From NCBI GenBank assembly GCA_964611645.1, contig CAZTAO010000048.1, forward strand, positions 1 through 37,652: DNA of 37,652 bases, given 5' to 3'. The stretch comes from CAZTAO01 sp964611645. GTDB lineage: Bacteria; Armatimonadota; UBA5829. Numbering within the stretch: position 1 is the stretch's first letter; each line of letters starts with the position of its first letter. Shown here piece by piece: positions 8,386-15,825 of this stretch. Under the pieces are notes generated by a model, which saw only the letters and a list, made by a program, of their open reading frames with translations, made no database searches and was not told where the DNA came from. A program made the position numbers and the translations under genes.

Positions 8386-9547
8386 TGTGGTCTCCTCCGT
8401 GGGTCAGCAGCTTCGCTATGTGCTGAAGCTCGCTGTGCAAATGCATGATCGCGACTCGACCATCGGGCCGAATAGTAACGGTAGTAGTCAGTTCGCCTTC
8501 GCCCGCAGGTCTGGCGCAGCCGTCCCGCTTCAAGGGTCTCTTCCATCGGACGGTGTTGAGTTTGTATCCGGAAGCTATGCTCAGCGCCTCTGCCTCTTCC
8601 TTGGGAGTCAGAGCTCTGCACAACCCTGGGTCATCCAACGCCTGGAAGCACGGCATATACTGGAACATCAGGCTGAACGCTGCCCCCGACATATTCCGAG
8701 ACACCCACTGCGCAATCGGCTCAAGGCAGCACTTTATGTGGCCCGGCAAGACCAGATGCCGCACCACCAGTTCCCCCGAACTGTATGCCGACAGGAAGTT
8801 CCTCTGGGCCACCGCGCAGTATCCTTCCACTCCGCCGACTTCACGGGCGCACGCGTCGTTTCCGAACCGGAAGTCGCCGAGGTAAAGATCGACCACCCCG
8901 TCCAACAGGCGCATTGTTTCAGACGACATGTAGAAGTTAGAGTTCCAGACTACAGCAGTTGGTTCATCCAATACCTGCAGCGTTTCGAGAATGGCGGCGA
9001 GGTGGACTGTCGGTTCGCCCCCGATGAGATTTAGGTTCGCTGCTCCCTCGCGTCGCCGACGGGCGACCAAATCGGCAAAGACCTGCGGCTGCACCAGCGT
9101 GCCCCGCCGAGTGTCCAGCAGCGACTCCCACGAGTAGCAGAACCGGCACCGGAGGTTGCATCCGGAGAAGAACACCTCGTGCGACGGCACAAGCGGCGGC
9201 TCCTCACCCCAGAGCGTCTGCTCCAGGGAACAGAAGCTCTCGGAACCAACACCGCAAAAACCGACCTCGCCATCAAGTCTATTGGCACCGCAGCGTCTCT
9301 CGCACAGGCAGCACTTGCTAATTAGTCTCCTGGCAAGCTCGGCCTTCACGTCCAGCAGCGTCAGGCCGCCCGGTCTGCTGCGCCTGGAGGGCGAGTCGTG
9401 CGCGTCCCACAAGTTCCCGCTGGTAGTATTATCCAGGCTCTGCAAGTCGACGGTCCGGAGCGCTGCTCGCGCGTACGCCGGCAGTCTTCGACCACGGGCC
9501 ACTTGCCTGTATCTACGCAGCGCCATTTCCGGAAACCCCTGTATCAC
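8378..9547 (-). CDS. PflX-like radical SAM protein (COG1313 type)
   Basis: A protein of up to 389 residues. The radical SAM cluster motif is CNLRCRFC (C130, C134, C137), followed by a GGEPTVH segment for SAM binding. Upstream lie extra cysteines (CCLCERRCG, GFCGVGSESFC, ~79-106), the arrangement of the PflX-type pyruvate formate-lyase-activase homologues of unknown substrate. The start is GTG at 9547, overlapping pilT by 35 nt; an internal ATG at 9526 (MALRRYRQ) would shorten the overlap and the N-terminal ~60 residues look unstructured, so the true start is uncertain. It overlaps the downstream ATPase gene by 8 nt. Modification of another operon product, for example a glycyl-radical or peptide target, is possible but is inference only. 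Confidence 0.85.
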   Translation of the reverse strand: MIQGFPEMALRRYRQVARGRRLPAYARAALRTVDLQSLDNTTSGNLWDAHDSPSRRSRPGGLTLLDVKAELARRLISKCCLCERRCGANRLDGEVGFCGVGSESFCSLEQTLWGEEPPLVPSHEVFFSGCNLRCRFCYSWESLLDTRRGTLVQPQVFADLVARRRREGAANLNLIGGEPTVHLAAILETLQVLDEPTAVVWNSNFYMSSETMRLLDGVVDLYLGDFRFGNDACAREVGGVEGYCAVAQRNFLSAYSSGELVVRHLVLPGHIKCCLEPIAQWVSRNMSGAAFSLMFQYMPCFQALDDPGLCRALTPKEEAEALSIASGYKLNTVRWKRPLKRDGCARPAGEGELTTTVTIRPDGRVAIMHLHSELQHIAKLLTHGGDHNG

Positions 9548-10604
9548 CGCTTCTGGCAGCCCGGAACTCCGCCGGCATCCTGGCTCTGGTTACCGCTGTG
9601 TCATAGGTGATAATGCCCTGCTGGTAGAGGTCCTTGAGGCAGGAATCCATTGTCCGCATCTGCTGAGACTGCCCTGTGACCATTGCGTTGGGCAGGGTCT
9701 GGGTCCTGGCCTCCCGGATGATGTTTCTGACCGCGATGGTGCCAAGCATAATCTCCGCCGCCATCACTCTGCCGGACTGGTCGACCCTTGGCAGCAATTG
9801 CTGAGATATAACCGCCTCAAGGCAGCCGGCTAACTGGGTGCGAATCTGCGCCTGCTGAGCCGGTGGGAACACGTCGACGACCCTGTCTATAGTCTGCGCG
9901 GCGTCCGGCGTGTGCAGTGTGCTGATGACAAGATGCCCGGTTTCCGCAGCCGTCAACGCGGTCGCAATCGTCTCCAGGTCCCGCATCTCACCCACAGCAA
10001 TTACATCCGGGTCCTGCCGGAGAATGTGGGTAAGCGCGTTACTGAATGAATGGGTATCGGAATGGACTTCCTGCTGCACAACAATGCTGCGCTTGTTGCT
10101 GTGAACGTACTCAATGGGGTCTTCGACCATTATGATCTTACAGCGGCGGTCACGGTTGATCAGGTCGATCATCGAGTTAAGGGTTGTGGTCTTGCCCGAT
10201 CCTGTGGGGCCGGTGACCAGCACCAGGCCGGATGGCCGCCGGGTCACTTCGGCAACTATCGGCGGCAGGCCCAACTCCTCCAGGTTCCTCATTTCCGTTA
10301 TTCCAATGCGGACCGAAGCGCCGACTTCCCCCTGTTCGTAGTACACGCTGACCCGGAAATACCCAAGCTCAGGCAGCTTCAGGGAGTAGCAAAGCTGGAG
10401 TTCATCCTCCAATATCCGCTTCTTGCCCTCTGGGAGCGAATCGAGAATCAGCCGCTTGGCATCCGCGGTAGTCAGCGGGTCGCCTTCCCCAATCTCGATC
10501 TCGCCGTGAATCCGCAAGACCGGCGGCACACCGACTATCAGGTGCAGGTCGGAGGATTTACGCTCAACCGCAGTCCTCAACAGGTCAATCAGTTCAACAG
10601 CCAT
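9513..10604 (-). CDS. pilT: Type IV pilus retraction ATPase PilT
   Basis: A 363-residue PilT/VirB11-superfamily secretion ATPase of normal PilT length. Visible motifs are Walker A GPTGSGKT (132-139), an Asp box beginning EDPIEYVH, Walker B-region LRQDPDVIAVGEMRD (~195-209), a His box (TGHLVISTLHT) and AVRNIIRE near the C-terminus, matching the AIRNLIRE motif that distinguishes PilT retraction ATPases. The ATG has GGAGA 6 nt upstream and lies 1 nt after the preceding stop codon. No pilin, PilB, PilC or PilM-Q gene is nearby, so this is an orphan pilT within the Ycf46 operon. It may work with pili encoded elsewhere or may have been recruited to this system. Confidence 0.93.
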   Translation of the reverse strand: MAVELIDLLRTAVERKSSDLHLIVGVPPVLRIHGEIEIGEGDPLTTADAKRLILDSLPEGKKRILEDELQLCYSLKLPELGYFRVSVYYEQGEVGASVRIGITEMRNLEELGLPPIVAEVTRRPSGLVLVTGPTGSGKTTTLNSMIDLINRDRRCKIIMVEDPIEYVHSNKRSIVVQQEVHSDTHSFSNALTHILRQDPDVIAVGEMRDLETIATALTAAETGHLVISTLHTPDAAQTIDRVVDVFPPAQQAQIRTQLAGCLEAVISQQLLPRVDQSGRVMAAEIMLGTIAVRNIIREARTQTLPNAMVTGQSQQMRTMDSCLKDLYQQGIITYDTAVTRARMPAEFRAARSGDTGVSGNGAA

Positions 10605-10605
10605 T

Positions 10606-11685
10606 TCATTCTCCAGTAAGTACTTGCCGGCGAACCAGCCTTCGGTGAGCCGGTGGCCCGATCACGGCCACGACTCTCCCACGAACGCCATCCCATCGTC
10701 CAACAACTCCGGCACGAAGTATGTACGAGTGATTGGGGAAGCCATTCTGAGCGTACGGCATTACCCAGTATTCCCCAATCCCAAGTGTCAAAGTCACGGG
10801 ATCCTCGGTGGCATAATCTTGAAACTCACCGAGCGGGTTGACGTTCAAAGCCGGCAGGGCAACACGCATCGCGCGACCGTTGACAGACAGGCGATCGCTG
10901 ATTGTGATCTCATCACCTGGCATCCCGATCACCGCACCGGCCACTGCGCCATACTGCCCGCCGCCGATTATCACGTCCCCCCGCAAAGGATTGTTCATAA
11001 CCCGCACGAGGACAGAGTCGCCCTCGTCAAGCGTGGCAGTGGGTATTCGCCCCATAACAGTGTATGTCTGCACGACCGGGCTGAGAGCAACCCTAAGAGC
11101 GGTATATCCTCCAAGGTACGTGGCCAGGGTTACACAGACTGCGAAAACAATCCGCCGGGTTCCGCCGGGATGCAGGTCAGGGTTTCGGAGACAGTCGATG
11201 GTCACTGCGAACGAGACCATCGATGCCGCTATCGCCCCCCACACGAGCAGGTCGGCCATTGGCGACCTGTATTCGGCGGCAGCTAAGCACAGCCATGCCA
11301 GCGAAGTCACGAGCATCGTCAGCCCCTGCCGGACCTGGCGCAGAACGAAGATGTGGCCAAACCCCGGTATGACCGAAAGCAAGGCAAGCCCGCATGCTCT
11401 CAGGGGAATCCAGGAGAACGGCCCCGGGCTCGGAGCGTACACGGAATCGGCGGATCCGACACCCGCGGCGTTCTCGCCAGTTGAGGTTTCCTCCGCCCAC
11501 CTGGCAATCCCGCGCAGGCCGGGAACCCGTGAAATCGCCCACCAGAGTCTCTGCTCGAGCGTGCGGTTCCGGGCGCGCGGCGGTCGGACTGACTCAGAGG
11601 CCTGCCTGGATGCCAGAGATGTCGAGCACTGGGCGCACCTGTCGATCCCGGGCATATTCTGAAAGCCGCAACTCGGACACTCCAT
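10606..11685 (-). CDS. Zinc-ribbon membrane protein with S26-like domain lacking catalytic residues
   Basis: 359 residues. An N-terminal zinc ribbon (C3, C6, C17, C20) is followed by a linker, about four hydrophobic segments (~92-110, 110-127, 133-152, 168-192) and a C-terminal signal-peptidase-I (S26)-like domain. The fold signature is visible as MGRIPTATLDEGD (211-223), RGDVIIGG and AVIGMPGDEI (251-260). In active enzymes the first block reads like S-M-x-P-T-L with the nucleophile Ser, and a general-base Lys stands before the V(I/V)GxPGD block. Here neither is present: the Ser position reads R/I, and the Lys region reads GAVAGAVIG. I therefore call it a catalytically dead S26 homologue, perhaps a binding or scaffold subunit. 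It is the fourth gene of the operon, 13 nt after the DUF2997-like gene and 1 nt before pilT. Confidence 0.7.
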   Translation of the reverse strand: MECPSCGFQNMPGIDRCAQCSTSLASRQASESVRPPRARNRTLEQRLWWAISRVPGLRGIARWAEETSTGENAAGVGSADSVYAPSPGPFSWIPLRACGLALLSVIPGFGHIFVLRQVRQGLTMLVTSLAWLCLAAAEYRSPMADLLVWGAIAASMVSFAVTIDCLRNPDLHPGGTRRIVFAVCVTLATYLGGYTALRVALSPVVQTYTVMGRIPTATLDEGDSVLVRVMNNPLRGDVIIGGGQYGAVAGAVIGMPGDEITISDRLSVNGRAMRVALPALNVNPLGEFQDYATEDPVTLTLGIGEYWVMPYAQNGFPNHSYILRAGVVGRWDGVRGRVVAVIGPPAHRRLVRRQVLTGE

Positions 11686-11698
11686 CCGGCAAGGCCGC

Positions 11699-11911
11699 CT
11701 ATAGCTTTGTGCGGGTCTGCGTCCGCTCGGTGATTGATACTACAGACTCAGGCTCGTAGAACTCGCTCGTATTCTGCTGGTCTTCGACTCTGCCTATGGC
11801 AGCGAAGACCTGTACATAGTCCAGGCAGCGCTTCCCCTTTGCGCCTTTTACGTGCACCTCTATTTTGCCGTCCGCAGTTATCTCGATTTCCAATTCGTGC
11901 TTGGTGGCCAC
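11699..11911 (-). CDS. DUF2997-like small protein
   Basis: A 70-residue protein beginning ATKHELEIEITADGKIEVHV and containing the GAKGKRCLDYVQVFAAIG segment, with the beta-beta-alpha look and the I-x-x-D-G-x-(I/V) start of DUF2997 proteins. Those are usually encoded beside Ycf35/DUF1257 and Ycf46-like ATPases, as here. The start chosen is the GTG at 11911, with GAGG 7 nt upstream and the upstream TPR gene ending 2 nt before it, so translation is probably coupled. The frame stays open further upstream to 12097, but that part overlaps the TPR gene and has no domain character. Function unknown. Confidence 0.75.
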   Translation of the reverse strand: MATKHELEIEITADGKIEVHVKGAKGKRCLDYVQVFAAIGRVEDQQNTSEFYEPESVVSITERTQTRTKL

Positions 11912-11913
11912 AA

Positions 11914-12711
11914 TCAAACCTCGTCTTTCCGGCTGCCTCTGCCTGTACGCCTGAAAGTGTCTATCACTCTCGCGAACACTCCACGAGTTTCGAGGTCCCG
12001 CAGAGCATTCCTTGCACGGGTAAGGCTCGGGCATTCTGCCAGAGCCCGCTTGTACGCAACTCTCGCCTCGTCGACCTGCCGAAGCTCCTGATTGCACTTG
12101 CCAATCCAGTACCAGCAGGTGTAGTTCGCCTGATCCAGGCGGACCGCAACGTTGAGAGATTCCAGCGCCTGGTGGTGAAGCTTGCGAACCAGATATGCGC
12201 GGGCTATCCAGGCTCGGATGGACCAGTCACTGGGCGCCAGCTCGACGGCCTTGGCAAAGCAGGCTTTGGCGTTCGTCTCGCTCATCGGCAGCAGCACATC
12301 GCCCCTGGCAACCCAGGAATATGCATTGACTCCCTGGAACTTGAATGCGGAGTCGGAAAACCCGATTGCCACCTCGGGGCGCCCCAAGCGGGATTCTGCC
12401 ACCCCACGGGCGGAGAGAATCTGGGCAGACTTGGGGAAACGCTCCATAGCCCGCTGAGACCAGGTGATGGCCTCGGGCAGTTCTCCGAGTTCAATGAGGC
12501 AGCGCAGTTGGCCCAGCCAGGCTTCCTCTATGTTGATGTCGTATTCAAGGGTTCGGGAGTAGTAAGCAAGCGCCCTCTCGAAATCCTCGCAGCCAAAGGC
12601 CTCCGTTGCCTTGCCCATGTAGTAGGCGTGATCAAGCACCTCCGACTTCTTGCCGGTTCCAGGGCGCTTCGGATGGCGCTCTCCCATCTCAAGGTGCTCA
12701 AATCTCCCCAA
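11914..12711 (-). CDS. TPR-repeat protein of the Ycf46 operon
   Basis: A 265-residue soluble protein with about five to six tetratricopeptide-like repeats, for example AFGCEDFERALAYYSRTLEY, CLIELGELPEAITWSQRAME and CNQELRQVDEARVAYKRAL. The C-terminus is basic. The start is a TTG at 12711 with AGGAG about 10 nt upstream; an in-frame ATG 8 codons later is an alternative. It follows the Ycf35-like gene by 12 nt and precedes the DUF2997-like gene by 2 nt. It is a likely adaptor linking operon components; no enzymatic motif is visible. Confidence 0.8.
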   Translation of the reverse strand: MGRFEHLEMGERHPKRPGTGKKSEVLDHAYYMGKATEAFGCEDFERALAYYSRTLEYDINIEEAWLGQLRCLIELGELPEAITWSQRAMERFPKSAQILSARGVAESRLGRPEVAIGFSDSAFKFQGVNAYSWVARGDVLLPMSETNAKACFAKAVELAPSDWSIRAWIARAYLVRKLHHQALESLNVAVRLDQANYTCWYWIGKCNQELRQVDEARVAYKRALAECPSLTRARNALRDLETRGVFARVIDTFRRTGRGSRKDEV

Positions 12712-12723
12712 GCTCCGGTGCTC

Positions 12724-13194
12724 CTACACGTACTTCGTTACGTGGATTCTTATAGATTGATCGTTGGCTACTTCCTCGGCAGTCACCGTAAAGCCCTGGC
12801 TTTTGAGCTCTGTGATGACTTTGTTATAGGCATATTGCTGGGTTACTCGGCCGACCAGCTCTTGTCCGATGGCGTTCAACTCCGCGTCTGACTTGCCCTG
12901 CCCGGCAACATGTACCAGACACCGCCCATCAGCAGAACGGCTGAATGTAGCTGTTACATCATCTTTGCGTATGGTGAACTCGCTCTCTCTAGCCATGGAA
13001 TCGGCGACTATCTGGCTGTCCTCAATAGGAATCTCTACCCAGGTTTCCGCCTCCTCCATCTGCTCACCTAGTCCGTCAACTACATCCCGCTTCTGAGTCT
13101 TGTAGGCAAGCGCTCCCGCAGCGGCGGCTATTGCCCCGCACAAGACCGGCCATCCGGCGACTACGATTGGCGCTACGACGAAAACAACCGACAA
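12724..13194 (-). CDS. DUF1257/Ycf35-like protein with N-terminal membrane segment
   Basis: About 156 residues. The C-terminal half resembles DUF1257 (Ycf35): LVGRVTQQYAYNKVITELK followed by GFTVTAEEV and an SIRIHV strand is the typical end of that family. The N-terminus (SVVFVVAPIVVAGWPVLCGA and on through the alanine run) is a strong transmembrane segment, which ordinary Ycf35 proteins lack, so this copy is probably membrane-anchored. I prefer the TTG start at 13194 because GGAGG lies 8 nt upstream; the GTG at 13203 has that same GGAG directly abutting it. It is the first gene of the operon, behind the promoter at 13239-13268. Ycf35 is conserved in cyanobacteria and red-lineage plastids but has no established biochemical function. 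Confidence 0.7.
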   Translation of the reverse strand: MSVVFVVAPIVVAGWPVLCGAIAAAAGALAYKTQKRDVVDGLGEQMEEAETWVEIPIEDSQIVADSMARESEFTIRKDDVTATFSRSADGRCLVHVAGQGKSDAELNAIGQELVGRVTQQYAYNKVITELKSQGFTVTAEEVANDQSIRIHVTKYV

Positions 13195-13238
13195 TTCCCC
13201 CACCTCCGCATGACCGCATCCCGGCGTCTCATGTGCCC

Positions 13239-13268
13239 ATTATATTCCCCTAAGAAAGGTTCTATCAA
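13239..13268 (-). promoter_or_regulatory. Promoter of the Ycf35-Ycf46 operon
   Basis: On the minus strand TTGATA (13268-13263) and a perfect TATAAT (13244-13239) are separated by 18 nt. The -10 lies about 40 nt before the first start codon. No other promoter as good is seen in the operon's tight spacers, so all seven genes are probably one transcript. Confidence 0.75.
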
Positions 13269-13352
13269 GTATGCTTGCAGGAATCCTTGACACCGTGCCT
13301 ATTCGCGAGCCAACAGCTATCCGGCAGACGGTAGCAGAGCGTCTTTGTTTGT

Positions 13353-13382
13353 TTGACACCCCCCAGCTCACGCGGGTATAAT
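13353..13382 (+). promoter_or_regulatory. tRNA-Leu promoter
   Basis: A perfect TTGACA (13353-13358) and a perfect TATAAT (13377-13382) with an 18-nt spacer. The tRNA begins 8 nt after the -10, so transcription must start almost at the mature 5' end. Confidence 0.85.
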
Positions 13383-13390
13383 CTAGCTAT

Positions 13391-13476
13391 GCCGGAGTGG
13401 CGGAATGGCAGACGCAGCGGTCTCAAAAACCGCCGAGGGCAACCTCATATCGGTTCGACTCCGATCTTCGGCACCA
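13391..13476 (+). tRNA. tRNA-Leu (anticodon CAA)
   Basis: An 86-nt class II tRNA. The acceptor stem is GCCGGAG pairing with CTTCGGC (one G-T), with discriminator A and an encoded CCA at 13474-13476. The anticodon stem GCGGT/ACCGC encloses loop CTCAAAA, giving anticodon CAA, which reads UUG. A long variable arm (GAGG...CCTC) and T-stem ATCGG/CCGAT with loop TTCGACT fit tRNA-Leu. It has its own strong promoter immediately upstream. Confidence 0.95.
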
Positions 13477-13565
13477 CACTTTCTTCTTCAACTACGAACA
13501 GGCAGACGTCTACATTCGCCACACCCCTCGTCTTCTTGGTAGTCCAGCAGATGCGCCCCAAGCCG

Positions 13566-13594
13566 TTTACAGATATGGCTGTTATGGCTATAAT
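13566..13594 (+). promoter_or_regulatory. Promoter of the toxin-antitoxin pair
   Basis: TTTACA (13566-13571) and TATAAT (13589-13594) are separated by 17 nt. The antitoxin start lies 36 nt downstream, preceded by AAGGAG. The repeated ATGGCT/TATAATGTACATAAT sequence around the -10 is partly symmetrical and could be an antitoxin operator. Confidence 0.65.
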
Positions 13595-13629
13595 GTACAT
13601 AATGGTCTATTGCGAAGGAGAGCCGTGAA

Positions 13630-13884
13630 ATGGTAACCATGACATCCAAGGAAGCCAAAGAGAAGTTCGGAACGCTCGTGGACACCGCGCGACGTGAGCC
13701 CGTGACAATTACCAGGCACAATCGTTCGAGCGTGGTGGTGATATCTGCGGAGCGATTCGAGGAGCTAGAGGCCGTCGAAGACCGCAAGTGGGTTGCGCGA
13801 GCGAGAAGAGCCGAGAAGAAAGGCTATCTGGGCACTGAAGAGAGCGAGGCTATCATACAGAGAGTTCTGAATGCTGAAGCTTAG
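13630..13884 (+). CDS. Phd/YefM-type antitoxin
   Basis: An 84-residue antitoxin. The N-terminal ~55 residues match the Phd/YefM DNA-binding fold: SKEAKEKFGTLVDTARREPV followed by ITRHNRSSVVVISAERFEEL, the hallmark of the family. The charged C-terminal tail would wrap the toxin. AAGGAG lies upstream of the ATG at 13630; an ATG at 13639 is an alternative start. It overlaps the toxin gene by 14 nt. Such antitoxins repress their own promoter, which fits the promoter found just upstream. Confidence 0.9.
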   Translation: MVTMTSKEAKEKFGTLVDTARREPVTITRHNRSSVVVISAERFEELEAVEDRKWVARARRAEKKGYLGTEESEAIIQRVLNAEA

Positions 13885-14143
13885 TCTCTCCAGCGAAGCG
13901 GATAAGTTTGTCGCCAAGCGAGAACCGAAACACCAGAGGCAGATATACACCAGAATCCAAGCCTTGCGAGAGGATCCATCTCCGTCAGACGCCAAGTCAT
14001 TGGGACACCTCGGGGGAAAGTTCTCGCGCGTCGATACTGGAGAATATCGCATCATCTTCAGGATCGAGGGCGAGACGCTGCACGTGCCTGTTGTGGGCAA
14101 GCGCAACGACGACGAGGTCTACAGGCGTCTCAAGAGGAAGTAG
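13871..14143 (+). CDS. RelE/ParE-family toxin
   Basis: A 90-residue protein of the RelE/ParE superfamily, recognised from the N-terminal helix pair, the SLGHLGGKFSRVDTGEYRII block (usual form: L-x-G-x-x-x-x-R-v-G-x-Y-R-i-i-y) and the VPVVGKRNDDEVYRRL tail typical of RelE-like mRNA interferases. The usual order (antitoxin first, overlapping) is kept and the frame is intact, so the pair is probably functional. The exact target, ribosome-bound mRNA or gyrase, cannot be decided from sequence. Confidence 0.88.
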   Translation: MLKLSLSSEADKFVAKREPKHQRQIYTRIQALREDPSPSDAKSLGHLGGKFSRVDTGEYRIIFRIEGETLHVPVVGKRNDDEVYRRLKRK

Positions 14144-14198
14144 ACCGACCTCCGCGTTCCCCATCACCCAAGACCTAACACCTAACACCGCCTTCGCC

Positions 14199-14228
14199 TT
14201 GACACATCGAGGCTTCCGGCACTAGCAT
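14199..14228 (+). promoter_or_regulatory. Promoter of the ROK kinase gene
   Basis: A perfect TTGACA (14199-14204), an 18-nt spacer and TAGCAT (14223-14228). The ROK gene starts 36 nt downstream with GGAGG as its ribosome binding site. Confidence 0.6.
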
Positions 14229-14263
14229 GATTCCCGGTTTCAGATGAGTTTTGGAGGAAATCG

Positions 14264-15667
14264 ATGAGTGATATTGCTAAGCTGGCCGCTTTGGCCAGAC
14301 CTAAGATAACCCCTGTGTTGGACCCGGGTTTTGCGCCGGCTTCGCTGGTGAACCGGGCGTTCCGGAAGCTGGCAGAGGAGTCCGGGGAGAGCGTGCCGCT
14401 GGTGTTTGCGGTGGAGCGCGGGGCCGGAGCGACCACCGTCTACCGCACAATCTGCTTTGCCGAAGGGTCCAAGAATGCCGCGCTGAACCTGCCGTATGCC
14501 GAGCGGATAGTAAAGATGCTGCTTTGGCAGAGGGGTGGATGGAGAGTGATGATCGCGGGGCCGAAGTCGGTGTATGAGCACATCAAGAGCGCATACTCGG
14601 CGGACGGTTCGCAGAAGTTCGATTTCGAGTTCATGGGCGGGGTGTATGAGCACACGTTCACCGTTGAGCATGTCGAGCTAGATCAAATCCCCGAGCCGCT
14701 GGAGACTACCTCGCCCCTCGGCGGCCACCTGGATGGCTGCAGGATAGGCTTCGACCTTGGCGCAACCGACCGCAAGGTTTCGGCGGTGATCGATGGCGAG
14801 CCGGTCTACACCGAGGAAGTCCTCTGGGACCCCAGGAACCAGACCGACCCTGCTTACCACTATAATGAGATCAACGCCGCCCTCAAGGCCGCTGCCGCGC
14901 ACATGCCCAGAGTGGATGCCATCGGCGGGAGTTCGGCGGGTGTCTATATCAACAACCGTCCGCGCGTTGCAAGCCTGTTCCGTGGGATTCCCAAGGAACT
15001 CTTCGAGGAGAAGATCGGCAACATGTTCCTGAACCTGCAGAAGGAGTGGGGTGTGCCGCTTGAGGTGGTGAACGACGGCGAAGTAACTGCGCTTGCCGGG
15101 TCTATGTCCCTCGGGGACGGCGCGGTGCTGGGTATCGCGATGGGTTCCAGCGAGGCAGGCGGATATGTTATGCCCAATGGCGAGATAACCACCTGGCTCA
15201 ACGAACTGGCGTTCTGCCCAGTTGATTATTCGCCGAATGCGGCGGTTGATGAATGGTCCGGCGACCGAGGCTGCGGGGCGCTGTATTTCTCGCAGCAGGC
15301 GGTTTTCAAGCTCATACCAGTCGCGGGGATAGAAGTCGACCCCAATATGGGCCCGGCTGAGCGGCTGAAGCACGTTCAGAACCTGCTGGCTCAGGGTGAC
15401 GAGCGGGCGCGGAAGATCCTTGAGACAGTCGGCGTCTACCTCGGCTACGCAATCGCCCACTACGCTGACTTCTACGAGATCAGGCACGCGCTGATCCTCG
15501 GCAGAGTAACCAGCGGCGATGGCGGCAACATCATACTGGAGAAGGCGAACGAGGTAGTGAAAGCCGAGTTCCCCGACCTGGTCGGAGGCCTCCAGATGCT
15601 GATGCCGGACGAAAAGACCAAAAGAGTAGGCCAGGCCGTGGCCGCGGCAAGCCTGCCGGCGGCGTAA
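14264..15667 (+). CDS. ROK-family protein with N-terminal extension
   Basis: 467 residues, longer than the usual ~300-residue ROK sugar kinases. Residues ~1-160 form an extension that I do not recognise and that is not the winged-helix domain of ROK repressors. The kinase part begins with the phosphate-binding motif GFDLGATDRKV (~162-172), continues with AIGGSSAGV and has the catalytic-Asp block VVNDGEVTALAG (~270). The zinc motif of classical ROKs (CxCGxxGC) is replaced by GDRGCGALYFS. It is probably a sugar or amino-sugar kinase; a glucose or ManNAc-type substrate is possible given nanE downstream, but is not shown. GGAGG precedes the ATG, which lies 36 nt after a promoter. Confidence 0.75.
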   Translation: MSDIAKLAALARPKITPVLDPGFAPASLVNRAFRKLAEESGESVPLVFAVERGAGATTVYRTICFAEGSKNAALNLPYAERIVKMLLWQRGGWRVMIAGPKSVYEHIKSAYSADGSQKFDFEFMGGVYEHTFTVEHVELDQIPEPLETTSPLGGHLDGCRIGFDLGATDRKVSAVIDGEPVYTEEVLWDPRNQTDPAYHYNEINAALKAAAAHMPRVDAIGGSSAGVYINNRPRVASLFRGIPKELFEEKIGNMFLNLQKEWGVPLEVVNDGEVTALAGSMSLGDGAVLGIAMGSSEAGGYVMPNGEITTWLNELAFCPVDYSPNAAVDEWSGDRGCGALYFSQQAVFKLIPVAGIEVDPNMGPAERLKHVQNLLAQGDERARKILETVGVYLGYAIAHYADFYEIRHALILGRVTSGDGGNIILEKANEVVKAEFPDLVGGLQMLMPDEKTKRVGQAVAAASLPAA

Positions 15668-15671
15668 GTAT

Positions 15672-15760
15672 TGTCATTCCGAGGAACGAGGAATCTGCTT
15701 TTCTCAACCATCAAACCAAGAGTAACAGCAGTTTCCTCGTCGTTCCTCCTCGGAATGACA
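15672..15760. repeat. TGTCATTCCGAGGAACGAGG inverted repeat element
   Basis: The left arm (15672-15704) is 33 nt identical to 36648-36680. The right arm (15731-15760) is its imperfect reverse complement, ending in CCTCGGAATGACA, so the 89-nt unit can fold into a long hairpin. It starts 5 nt after the ROK stop. Similar TCATTCCGAGGAAC repeats are common in environmental genomes. Confidence 0.85.
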
Positions 15761-15825
15761 AACACCGAGGCAACGCCAATAGCCAAAACCCAACACCCAT
15801 CACCCGTTAACACAGGAGCAAACCA

